DNA from: Gnetum montanum
Lineage: Eukaryota > Streptophyta > Gnetopsida > Gnetales > Gnetaceae
Direction: 5' to 3'
NCBI GenBank assembly: GCA_015680685.1
Contig: MNCI01001352.1
Location: 1-26,285, forward strand
DNA length: 26,285 bases
Shown here: piece by piece, positions 7,896-17,563 of the stretch
How the letters are laid out: each line of letters opens with the position of its first letter
Position numbering within the stretch: position 1 is the first letter of the stretch
Made by a program: the position numbers and the translations under genes
Notes under the pieces: generated by a model
Databases searched by the model: none
What the model was told of the DNA's origin: nothing
What the model saw: the letters and a program-made list of their open reading frames with translations, nothing else

Positions 7896-9735
7896 GATGC
7901 CCTATTAATACTTGGTCAATTTGTAAAGTCTATCTTTAATTTTCATGGAAATGTAATATCTATCAAATAGATCCTATGGATATTTAAACTTAATAAAGCT
8001 TCATTTCAATTCATTTCATTATTTAGAATTTTCTTCAAATATATTTTTCTTGATGGATTCCTCCATTTTGTTTTTACCTAATGGTTATCCTTTTTCTCAA
8101 GACCTCATGGAGATCCACTTTTCAACCATATAGGACTAAATGATAGATATCTAATTCAACCATGTACAATACATCTTCTCATAGTATTTTGTTGATACTT
8201 GATAATGATATGCTAACATTCTTTATTGCTGATAAAAAAGCAATAAAAAGAATCATCGTCAGAGGCTCAATGGTTATCTTGCTAAGGTAGGATCTTGTGG
8301 AAGTTAATGGATAAATGAAAGTGTAATTTCTTTTGAGTGGCTATGCCCAAGTTTGAACATAGGTTTTATGACTTGAGAGACAACTAGGTTACCATAACTC
8401 TAAGTGGTGGTTCCTTATTGATGAGGAAGTAATACTAATTAATATATAAAAATGTAATAACGACTTGAAGTACATTAGAGATATGTTTTGGTTTCTTCGA
8501 AATCAATATAGTTTATAGCAAGTAGAAGTTTTTTTAGTTGAAAACTTATGAGTAGAGATGAAGCTAAAATATTGTATTATGTATGAGGTTGTTACTATGC
8601 TTTTATTTATGGAAAGCATCCTATTGGAAGTTTCCATGTGGATCTATATGCCCCATAGAGCATCATTCAACTTGGTGCTCCAATCCTTTTGATATTGACT
8701 AATTGTTCTGGTTAATATTTTAGTCATTTCTTAGTTTGTCGCTTCTACTTGATCATTTTCTTGGGGATGGTATGGCATAGTTAGTTTGTGATTCACCCCA
8801 AGTTCTTGCATTAGCTTTTTGAATGTAGCTCCTGTGAAATGCATTCTATTGTTGAATATGAGCATACATGGTACTCCAAACCTATTTAGCATGTGTTTTT
8901 AGAATAATTTAGTAGTTTTTTAAGTTGTGAAATCTTTGATTGTAGCTACTTTGCCCTTTTCGTGTAATAATAAATTGTCACTATAATATATGATTTCTCA
9001 TTGGACATTGGTGTGATGGACCCCATAAAATCAATTCCCTAGATGTTGACTAGCTTTAATGGCTACTTGTGATCCTTCATTTTTGGCTATTGTTCCCTTG
9101 TCTTCTTGGCATCTTTCACAAGATTCAGCAAATTTGTGTGTATCCCTAAACATGTTGGACAAAAAGTAGCCTGCCATCATCAACTTCAATGTTGTTTTGC
9201 ATCCTACATGGTGACCACCACATGATCCCTCATGTGCATCTTGCAAGATTCTTTACTAGTTCTTTACTAGAACACACAATCTAACTAATCCATCAACATA
9301 GATCTTGTAAAGAATTCCATTAATTTCCATATACTATTTAACTCTATGGAGGAACTGCTTCTTTATTTTCTTATTCTACTAAATAGGAAGCTCTTGTGTA
9401 GTGAAATAAGTCATGTAGTTTGTAATCCATGACTTGTTTGTTGAGTTGACAACCATTGTTGTCTTTGTAAATAGATTTTCATCAAGAAATTAGTCTAATT
9501 ATGGTTCATCTTATTCCTGTGGTTTCCATCTTAGCCTTGAAAAATGATATACTACAACATTTTCTATTCCTTTCTTGTCTATCATTGTGATGTCAAACTC
9601 TTGTAGTATCACAGGCCATCATATCATTTTTTGACTAACCACTGGTTCATTCATCAAAAAGTGTATGGAAATAGGATTTGTCTGGATGTAAATAAGATAC
9701 CCAAGCATATACTGTTTGAATTTTTCAAGTGCATA
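7896..9735 (-). pseudogene. Duplicated fragment of element C pol (integrase and part of RNase H)
   Basis: This segment matches 20605-22451 along its length with scattered substitutions, including the same junction with the LTR. On the minus strand it carries the C-terminal part of RNase H (about 9735-9530), then the integrase zinc-binding domain (9246-9031: HEGSCGGHHVG ... SCERCQ, the HHCC finger), then the DDE core (about 9040-8620) with in-frame stops, and a non-coding tail to 7896. It stops abruptly at about 9735, where element A gag begins in the opposite orientation. Confidence 0.75.
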
Positions 9736-10925
9736 AAATGGGATCAACTCTGCCACCTCGTAGATGGGCTAAGACATGAAACTAGGAGAACCCTTGGGAC
9801 ATATGCCCAAGGAAGATTATCTGAACATAGGTCCCATGAAATTCATAGGTTGTTGAAGCAAGTAGCTAAGAAGAAGGGGAGCTATGGAAAATAGAAAGCA
9901 CATAAGAGTATAATCACAATCCTTCCCTCTGAAAGAAGGGAGTGAGATTCTACGATGAAGAGTATGAGTCATCACTCGAAGAGTTGGTGAATAGAAAAAC
10001 CTTACCACTTCAAAAGCTAACAACGGAAGTTTCGGCTAAGGTAGATGAAATATGGAGCTCCTTAGATAGTAAAATTAAAACTATCCTGAAAATTGTAGAG
10101 GAGTCTAAGAAGGAACGAAGTAGTGACCATGATAAGAAAAAGTGGAGAGATGTAGGCCATGCACGTGACAAGGGTAAGGGATAAACAACTATCATCGATG
10201 AGGTTGTGGATTCAGATACTGACAATGACGGTGGATGTGAGATCTGCCAGTATCACCATCCTAAGGGATGTTGCCCAATAGTCTCCCATCTACAAGAGTC
10301 TGGGGTGTATTCACTCAACCCAAGACTTAACAGACGACAAGCACCCCAAAGGTTACCTTATCCCCAAGGTAACCCAAGGCAGTTCCACCAACCGTTAACA
10401 TATTATCCAAGTGGAACTTCACCACAACCTATTGGGCAACACTAGTAGTCGCAACACCCACAGTGATGGGGGATGCCACCACTTAGACAACAATACCCTT
10501 ACCAGGAACTAGACCCATATGGCTATTATGTGCAGTAGTTGATTTCTCCAAGTGACTCTATGGGTCACACATCCCCACAATGTCACTATAAGGTTTAGGA
10601 GTATTTTAGGACTCCTTCACCTACGGAAGACACACCACATGCATACCATCCTCCGAATCCATCTACCGCTCATACGCCAATAGTTCCACTACCACCTGCT
10701 CTAACAATGCAAGGTGAACTCCCCATTCAAGCGCAACAATGTAATGCTACGAGAGCTGTAAACCTTCAACCCACTACTGGTTCTGACAATCGCATGAAGA
10801 GAAGATATTTCCTCAAAACCAGAAGCCCAAACAAGCTCTCACAACCACAACCGGTTGAGTCTATGCATGCTCCTCCAACAAACAAGGCTTCAAAGCTCCC
10901 TTTAAACCAACAATAGGGCTCAACA
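9736..10925 (+). pseudogene. Element A gag (5'-truncated)
   Basis: Reads in from the junction as WDQLCHLVDGLRHETRRTLG, the C-terminal part of the Retrotrans_gag core; element B has the same block in full at 15303-14989 (-). It continues through a Glu/Lys-rich linker (9942-10184) and a degenerate zinc-knuckle-like motif CEICQYHHPKGC (about 10236-10271) to a Pro/Gln-rich region (10300-10910; PYPQGNPRQFHQP). Frame changes near 9900, 10190 and 10450 and several TAG codons break it. The gag N-terminus, present in B, is missing here because of the C-derived segment. Gag packages the element's RNA; this copy cannot do so. Confidence 0.7.
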
Positions 10926-10927
10926 CA

Positions 10928-11248
10928 TACATTTATGTTAACACATATCGTTACTAATTGGATAAAGGTGGGCCACCTTCGCAGGAAACTCTCTAACCTT
11001 GGAAGTCCCTTATTCTACCTCCAAGTCATTAGGAATGAACCAAGTAAGGCTCTTCTGGACTTAGGTTCTAGAGTCAACTTAATCTCACAAGAAATGTATA
11101 AAGCCTAGAACCTACCTCCACTTAAGAAGAGAAATATTCAACTAGAGCTGGCTGACCAATCCATCACCATTCCCTTGGGATTGGTGAAGGACATCATTAC
11201 CACTATGTGTGGTTGGTCATACCTAGTTGACTTCCTAGTGATAGAAGT
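10928..11248 (+). pseudogene. Element A aspartic protease, N-terminal part
   Basis: The frame reads DWIKxGHL-like sequence, then KALLDLGSRVNLIS with the catalytic Asp at 11058-11060, and DQSITIPLGLVKDI. D-L-G-S is the usual form of the active site in plant gypsy proteases, so the catalytic motif is intact here, unlike in B and C. A TAG follows EMYKA. The reading frame is cut at 11248 by the insertion of element B and resumes at 17397. Confidence 0.7.
11244..11248 (+). repeat. Target-site duplication GAAGT, left of element B
   Basis: GAAGT at 11244-11248 pairs with AAAGT at 17397-17401, a single G/A difference. Removing B together with one copy restores an uninterrupted protease frame in element A, which supports the call. 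Confidence 0.7.
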
Positions 11249-11282
11249 TGATGAGAGGTGAGATACCCCTACACTCAACCCC
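11249..11282 (-). mobile_element. Stub of the 3' LTR of element B
   Basis: tgatgagaggtgagatacc (11249-11267) and the following ctacactcaacc match the terminal 32-34 bp of the 5' LTR of B at 16571-16604. The homology then switches directly to the internal region (11283 onward matches the complement of about 19503 in A). A deletion has removed most of the 3' LTR, the polypurine tract and about 235 bp of internal sequence while sparing the element's end and its target-site duplication. Confidence 0.7.
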
Positions 11283-12822
11283 GCCAACACCAAGATTTCA
11301 TCTTTCATTGTCCATCCGTAAGCATGCCATCGATCTTGCTCCTTACATAGCTTCTTCAGCATCGATCCATTCCAGGTGCTCCCTCTAGATTCGGTCTATT
11401 GTTGCATGATCTCCATCTGCACACACAACATAGTTTTGTATTAGCAAGGGTAATTTAATCATCATGTAATTGATACCTTGCTTCGGTGTAAGTCCATTGG
11501 CTAGGTTGTGGTATGGCTGATACGGATCTGGAGATATATTTATGATGACTACCAAAGGTGTAGGGGTTAGGAGAAAATTGAAAAAATTGGGGCTATTAGA
11601 AAATCGAAAAAATTGAGCCCCATACCCCCATGACTAATCATGAACCTCCAGTAGCGTTAGAATTGAGAAAGAAATAGGAAAAAGAAAGATGAGGAAAAAG
11701 AGACAACTATAGCATTGATGAAATGGATGTCAAGATGGAAATAAATAGAAAAAAATCAATTGCAAAAATGTTAGGGAAAGAATTTAACTGGTGCACCAAA
11801 TAAGAATGTTAGTGGGTCCTCCCCAAAGCAGGCTCATGCCCTTAATGCTCTGACAAACCCACATTTAAAGAGTCCATAGACTCTAGGAATTTCATGTGGA
11901 ACAAGAGTTAAAGTCTTAACCACAACAGTTTACCAAAAAGAACACGATGCATCTACCAAAATATATACTAATGATACAACCAACAATGAGGTGAACAATG
12001 GAGAGAAGGATGGAGAGAAGAGAATGGAATGGAATCCCAAGAACAAGGTGGTGTATAGCCCCTTGTGTGTGGCATGATAAATGTGACTTGGCAAATCTCA
12101 TTCCAACTCCAGCCTCAAACCAACCACATCCAGTGACTTTGTATCAATGCATCTGGTTAATCCATCCCCTTGAATAACAAGAATGCTTCCCCCAAGAGTG
12201 ACCACCATTTTGACAAAAAAAATGAGGAGAGAATGGGAAGTGATAAGGGCCTTAGTTAGAGGGAACATTTTTGGTTCCATAACCAGTGCTTCTAGCCAAA
12301 TGATTATTCTTTCTAAGGGGTGTGCTTTGAATTCTCACTTTTTTTCTTTTTTTTTTCTCTCTTTTTTTGTGTTTTGTGTTTTTATGCATGAGAACCACAC
12401 CATGCAAAGACGTCTTATTTTTATTTTCTCAGCTTCCAATAATTGGGTAATGTTGAAACGACAAGAAAACTCAAGAAGAAAACATCCAAGCACCCAAGAG
12501 AATGGCCAAAACAAAAGCATCAAGTTCCCTTGAAGTCACACCCTTTTCAATCCTTGAGTCCTTCCTTAGTTTGAGAAGTGCCCAGTCACTGATTTGTTAA
12601 AGTTCTTATTATGAAGGGGACTATACATTTCCAAGCCAAGAGAGACCATAGAGTTTGTGGATGAATGGATGAAGTGAACTCATTACTTGCCATATCAAAA
12701 GAAGCATACCTTAGTTTCCACATCATGACTTAAAGGTAAAAACCAAACATTAGCAATCAACATGAAAACAGTTCACACCATCATTCCAAACACTTATTGG
12801 GTGACAAACTGACAGGATGGAT

Positions 12823-12840
12823 CACACACACACACACACA
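12823..12840 (+). repeat. (CA)9 microsatellite
   Basis: Nine CA units; the equivalent place in element A is (TG)8 at 18031-18047 on the other strand. Confidence 0.9.
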
Positions 12841-12866
12841 AAATGAAAAATTATAATGACATTGAG

Positions 12867-13045
12867 AAACAAAAATAAGAAAAGTTAAAGAAATTTGTAA
12901 AACAAAAATAAGAAAAGTTGAAGAAAGTTGTAAAAAAAAAACAAGAAATGTTAAAGAAATTCTAAAAAAAAAACGTGTAAGACAAAAATGTATAAAACAA
13001 AAATGTGTAAAAAAAACGTGGAAAACAAAAATGTGTAAAAAAGAA
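12867..13045 (+). repeat. A-rich tandem repeat in element B
   Basis: Units such as aaacaaaaataagaaaagtt recur two to three times, then shorter units acaaaaatgtgtaaaa recur. Element A has a shorter counterpart on the other strand (about 17940-18003), so the repeat expanded in B or shrank in A. Confidence 0.6.
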
Positions 13046-13439
13046 ACTTAAAAAGAACTGAGGGCCTCCAATAGTTAGCATAGGTGGCCATCTCCCCCAT
13101 GACTAAGTTGCAAGGGAGAGATCTGAAACAATGAATGCCTATTTGAATTTCTTAGAAGTGCCTAACTTCTCCACATTGATGCTCTTAGATTAAGGGGTGG
13201 AAGTTTGCGATGCTCATACTCCAATGTGTCTATGCCTTCATTGTTAACATGATTTGTACCCCCAATTCATTCCATGCATATTAAGTTTCTTTTTCTAGTA
13301 GCTGTCAACCATGGGGTGTGTACTACTGGTGTGGTTACTACATACAGGCATCTTTGGATTTGTATCTCTTGGGCACACCGATTACATGGAAGAGATGCTG
13401 AACATTCTTCCATGTCATCACCCTCTGAGTCACTGTATG

Positions 13440-13869
13440 TGATGCATGAAAATTTCTTCTTCTTGATCTTTCCATATATGTTTATCTTAGATATCTATAA
13501 GGAAAGATCGCAAATCCCTAGGTACGCATCTACTATACTCAGCCATGGCCTTCTCATTATAATTGGGAAGCCCCCTTCGTTGTTGTTGACTTCAATCACT
13601 AGGAAATCAGCTGGGTAAGACGAACCACACAATGGTGACAATGTTCTCCACTAATCCCAAGGGAATGGTGATGGACTGGTCTGCCAACTCTAGTTGGATG
13701 TTACTCTTCTTAAGTTGGGGTAGGTTCTAGGCTTGGTACATCTCTCGTGAAATTAGGTTGACTTCAGAATCTGAGTCAAGAAGAGCCTTATGTGGTTTGT
13801 TCCCAACAATTTGTAAATAGATTAAGGGGCTTCCAGGATCAATTAGTTTCCTAGAAAGGTGGCCTAACT
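13440..13869 (-). pseudogene. Element B aspartic protease
   Basis: Reads DWIKLGHLSRKLIDPGSPLIYLQI, then KALLDSDSEVNLISREMYQA with the catalytic Asp at 13777-13775, LELADQSITIPLGLVENI, and after a one-base shift near 13620 the block FPIIMRRPWLS...LGICDLSL that ends plant gypsy proteases. The active-site Gly is Asp here (DSDS in place of DLGS), which should abolish activity. A TAG follows EMYQA. Confidence 0.7.
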
Positions 13870-16425
13870 TGATCCAGTCGGTTATGGTATGCGTTAACAT
13901 AACCGTATGCGTACAGCTTTGTTGTTCAACTGAAGGGTGCTTCGAAGTGTTAGATGGTGGAGGAGTGTACATGGGCTCAACCTCTTGTTGTTGCAATAGT
14001 TTGTCTAGGCTTCTGGTTCTAAAGAAAGGTCTTTTCTTTTTACAGTTGTCAAAACTAGTAGCAGGTTGAATATTTATAGCTCTCACAGTGTTACGTTGTT
14101 GCGGTTGAGTATGGAGTTCCCCTTGCATTGTTGGAGCAGGTTGTATGGGAACTATAGGTGGAAGGGGTGTGGATGGAGTTGGAGGATGGTAAGTATGTGG
14201 GGTGCCTCCCAGAGGAGAAGGAGTCCTCCTAAAGTACTCCAAAACTTGGTAGTGACGTTGGGAAGTTGTGTGACTCATAGAGTCACTTGGAGAAATGGAG
14301 AAATCATATGTTGCACATAATATCCATATGGGTCTGGTTTCCAGTAAGGGTACTGTTGTGTTAGTAGTGGCATCCCCCATGACTATGGGGATTACCACTA
14401 CTGATGTTGTCTGATGGGTTGTGGTGGAGTTCCACTTGGATAGTATGTTAGTGGTTGGTGGAACTGCCTTGGGTTACCTTGTGGATAAGGTAACCTTCGG
14501 GGTGTTTGTCGTTGGTTAAGTCTTGGGTTAAGTGCATACACCCCAAACTCCTGTAGATGTGAGATGATTAGACAACATCCCTTAGGATGGTCATAGTGGT
14601 AGATCTCACATCCACCATCATTATCTATGTCTAAATCTATAGCCTCATCGGAGATAGGAATTTTCCCCTTACCCTTGTTATGTGCAGGGCCTGAATCTCT
14701 TTGCTTTGTCTTATCTTTATCACTACTTCATTCCTCCTTAGACTCCTCTATAATTTTCAAGATAGTTTCAAGTCTAGAGTCTAAGGAATCCCACAATTGA
14801 TCCATCTTAGCTAATACTTCTGTTGTTAGTTTTTAAATCAGCAAGGTTTTTCTATTCACCAACTCTTCAAGTGGTGACTCATCCTCTTCATCGCAAAATT
14901 TCACTTCCTTCTTCTGAAGGGAGGGATCATGGTTGTATTCTTCTGCACTCTCTCTTTTTCATAGTTCACCTTCTTCTTTTTCTACTTGTTAAAACAAGCG
15001 ATGAACTCCATGGGCTCTAAATTCTGATAGTCTCCCTTGGGCATAAGTCCCAAGGGTTCTTCTAGTTTCATTCCTTAGCCCATCTATGATGTGGCGGAGT
15101 TGATCCCACTGTGCGTAACCATGGCCTAGGCAACGATGTAACAATGCATAGTAGCAACCCATGGCAGCATCCAAAGGTTCATGAGTAACTTGCTTCCATC
15201 CTTGGATCTGCTTATGTAAATTAGACACTCTGGAGTATGTTTGATACTTATCATCGAAGAGTTCTAACATCATACTCCACCTCCTAATGGTTTCCAATTC
15301 CAAGGACTGGTACCAACCCTCTGCTTCCTTAATGAGTGTCCTGGAAAAAAACTTTAGTTTCTGCCACTCGTTTTCTATATTTTTCAGGGCACAGGCATCG
15401 TGGAATGCCTGTAAATGATGCTACAGATCAGCATTGTATCCTCCCTCAAAGTGTGGGATATTTTTCATGTCTAAATGCTTGATCTGACTATCTCTTTGAT
15501 GCCTTGTTGGAATTCTTATAGCCTCCGTTATATCAAGCATACTTCGGGTTGCAAGTAGGGGCTTATCATGATCATCTCTTTCATGACGTCTATGATGTCT
15601 GCATTGTTCCCTACTTTTCCTTTATCCTTGCCCTTTTCCTCTCTCTCAAATTTCCTATCGAGGTCTCTCATTTTTCCTACCTCTATCCTCACCGTTGTGC
15701 TCTTGATGGCTATGCCCAGATGTGGAGGAAGAGGATGTGTGATGAGATGAAGCAGAAGAAGAAGGGGAACTGTCGCCATGACGATGCTTCTTGCCTTCTC
15801 TTCAATTGCTATGGCTCTGATCATGGTGAAGATCTAAGTTCCTATCCTTATCATGATTTGTTATTCCCTCTATGAATAGTTGGCATTCACGGGGATCAGA
15901 ACTAGTGTTATGTATCGTTGAGCATAGGTTCTGATACCCCACATCCTCATTATCATTAGGAGGGGGAACATCTTTTGATAGAGAACCCATTATAATGGGT
16001 TCATCATCTGCTATTTTTCTAAGGATGTGTGGGCCTTTTTCCTTCAATATGGTATGTTGGCTCTCCTGCCTTGAATCCCTCCAACGTTGTGCGACTGTAG
16101 GATAATAATCCTTTGAGTCAAAATCTGCTGCAACGTATTTAGCATAAAGTTGTGTCATGCCAATATGTGCTAGAGCATGGAGAAGCATGTTTGGGACTTC
16201 CTAATCTGGAGGTAACACTATGTTACCTTGCAAATCTTTCCATTGCAGCTATTTGTCTTGATGGAGGATAAAGGTAAAGTTTGGAATATACTCATCAGGA
16301 TGAGTATAGACTATCCGGTATTGTTGAGGACTTGGCTGATTTCAGTTATGTATTATTGATTGTCGACTGTTTCGTGTATGATCCTTAGGTGATGAGTTGC
16401 TCTTATGAGAAGAAGAAGAATACAT
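13870..16425 (-). pseudogene. Element B gag
   Basis: The chosen ATG (16425) begins MYSSSSHKSNSSPKDH, about 130 bp after the primer binding site. The frame continues through YTHPDEYIPNFTFILHQDK and the open stretch at 16188-15802 (MLLHALAHIGMTQLYAKY). A Ser/His- and Arg-rich linker follows (15800-15540), then the gag core: HLDMKNIPHFEGGY, EWQKLKFF, EGWYQSLE, RRWSMMLELF, a 104-residue open stretch at 15303-14989 ending LGTYAQGRL. After a Lys/Glu linker come a weak zinc-knuckle-like block (near 14610-14565) and a Pro/Gln-rich region (open from 14398). Stops are mostly TAG at Gln positions, plus frame changes. This is the only gag in the window with a visible N-terminus. Confidence 0.75.
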
Positions 16426-16552
16426 AGTGTCTTATTGGTGTGCTATTTACTGTTATATAAATTTTTCTTTTATTAATTAACCCGAAGGTTCATTTAGGCT
16501 CGCAACAATGTGAGTGATATCCTATGTTCTATTTTGCACACAAACACTTAGT

Positions 16553-16570
16553 CCCTGACAATGGTGCCAA
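16553..16570 (-). other. Primer binding site of element B (tRNA-Asp type, decayed)
   Basis: Immediately after the LTR end (CTCATCA), one extra T precedes TGGCACCATTGTCAGGGA. From memory, the complement of the plant tRNA-Asp 3' end used by Athila-like elements is TGGCGCCGTTGCCGGGGA. All four differences are C-to-T or G-to-A, three of them at CpG sites, as expected for deamination. Confidence 0.6.
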
Positions 16571-17396
16571 TGATGAGTGGCGAGATAGCCCTACACTCAA
16601 CCATATGAATACAAGCGTAGCACGCATGATCCGCTCAAACTCTACAGACTAAGTGCCTACATGCCCCATGGAACACTTAGGGTTAATCATTTGTTGTCTT
16701 CCCAGACTTGTAGTTGGCACGGTGTATGGTTAAGTATGTCCGAGATATATGATTTTTATAGTTTTTATGTTTTATCTCCTATGCTAACAAGGTGAAGGAT
16801 TGAGAAACTAATTTTTAACTCTAGATAATGAACTAATTCTAAATTACCTAGCATCAGCATTGATTCCCACTTACCGTACACACCCTGAACTGATGCAACC
16901 ACGACTACCAAATGCTAATCATTGCTGGGATCATCACGCGTAACGTACGTGCTCGAAGTGGTTGTACTAAGGCACTTAACTACGAGAGAAGGGTTGAGAA
17001 GGAAAATAGTAAATAACAAGTAATAAATAACAGGTAATAAATAACAATAATAAAATACTATTCCATGCACTGCAAGGTTTATCTAAGAAGCTCATCTTTA
17101 TTGCTGTACACAAACTTGTGTTCAGGTACAATGTTTGCTCAAATAAAGATTCGTTCACTTTAGGACTCCTACTACAGGCACATGGAAAATATTCTATCTC
17201 TAGAGTGATCAATCTTCCAGAGTTTTTCTATTGTCTAGACTAAGATGATGAAATAAGGGAGAGTCACCTCTTATTTATAGATATGACAGTGCACCATGAT
17301 ATCACGTAAGCGATATCGTAGGGGAAGACGCAATATCGCATACATGATATTGCGAGGGATGCAATATTGCAGCCCATGTGATATTGCGTCCCATCA
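16571..17396 (-). mobile_element. 5' LTR of element B
   Basis: 826 bp, from TGATGGGACG (17396) to CCACTCATCA (16571) on the minus strand. It contains the GATATC-type array (17385-17298), TATAAATA (17279-17272), AATAAA (17102-17097) and the conserved end GGTTGAGTGTAGGG. It is followed by a primer binding site, which fixes it as the 5' LTR. Confidence 0.8.
17272..17385 (-). promoter_or_regulatory. U3 GATATC array and TATA box of LTR B
   Basis: Hexamers of the GATATC/GATATT/AATATT type start (plus coordinates) at 17298, 17312, 17332, 17346, 17363 and 17380, with steps of 14, 20, 14, 17 and 17. TATAAATA on the minus strand is at 17279-17272. The order matches LTR A seen from the other strand. 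Confidence 0.5.
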
Positions 17397-17563
17397 AAAG
17401 TCAACAGTAACAAGGGGCACTTCCCAATTCTAATTGGGAGGGCATGGCTTAGCACCATCAACATGTTCCTAGGAATCTGCGATCTTTCCTTGGAAATATC
17501 TAAGGAAAACACTTATGGAAAGATCGAGAAGAAGAAAGTTCCATGCATCACATACAGTGACTC
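17397..17563 (+). pseudogene. Element A protease, C-terminal part
   Basis: Resumes the frame cut at 11248: NSNKGHFPILIGRAWLST, then FLGICDLSLEISKENTYGK and a terminal VPCITYSDS before TAG. PI-L-I-G-R-A-W-L-S-T is the block that follows the protease in plant gypsy polyproteins. Joined by the target-site duplication, this and 10928-11248 form one protease domain. Confidence 0.7.

Larger units (their letters stand above)
7078..9735 (+). repeat. Direct repeat of 19739-22451 (LTR A plus element C flank)
   Basis: The two blocks (2658 and 2713 bp) share LTR A, the LTR/C junction (catcagatgccc against catcgaatgccc) and 1.84 kb of C. Homology starts exactly at the LTR start and ends near gcata at 9735/22451. 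The shared junction means one insertion event was later copied, not two independent insertions. Confidence 0.8.
11283..13430 (-). other. Post-protease unique region of element B
   Basis: About 2.1 kb homologous to 17564-19503 of element A in inverted orientation. No RT, RNase H or integrase motif is seen in any frame. Protein-like traces exist on both strands. In the element's sense direction an exon-like block follows a tgtgcag acceptor-like site, reading LKKLCKEQDRWHAYGWTMKD (11359-11300). On the opposite strand a frame of about 98 codons runs at 11781-12077 with one TAG. A (CA)9 tract and an A-rich tandem repeat lie at 12823-13045. The function is unknown. Confidence 0.6.
11283..13593. repeat. 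Left arm of a 2.1-2.3 kb inverted repeat (right arm 17397-19503)
   Basis: Because A and B are copies of one family in opposite orientation, 11283-13593 is the reverse-complement relative of 17397-19503. Shared landmarks are the protease end, the CA/TG tracts and the tgatac..gg block near 11520/19265. The spacer is B gag and LTR. The A and B gag segments (9736-11248 and 15115-13594) are also inverted relatives. Confidence 0.75.
11249..17396 (-). mobile_element. Element B: gag-protease LTR retrotransposon nested in A
   Basis: A 6148-bp insertion in reverse orientation, bounded by TGATG and CATCA ends and a 5-bp duplication. In its own direction it has a 5' LTR (17396-16571), primer binding site (16570-16553), gag from an ATG at 16425, protease (about 13870-13440), a 2.1-kb unique region (13430-11283) and a 34-bp stub of 3' LTR (11282-11249). 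It is the most complete copy of the family at its 5' end and shows that the family never carries RT, RNase H or integrase between protease and 3' LTR. It would depend on enzymes supplied by another element. Confidence 0.8.

Noticed and set aside
11916-12101. Env-like transmembrane ORF on the sense strand of element B
   Set aside because: A hydrophobic stretch exists and has a counterpart in A, but it is short, has stops on both sides and its strand is contested by the antisense frame; not enough to call an envelope gene.
12183-12533. 116-codon open frame on the plus strand
   Set aside because: It runs through low-complexity T-rich sequence and has no consistent counterpart frame in element A.
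13274-13618. 114-codon plus-strand open frame
   Set aside because: Shadow of the protease end and unique region of element B, which are coded on the minus strand.
15549-15875. 108-codon plus-strand open frame
   Set aside because: Shadow of B gag on the opposite strand.
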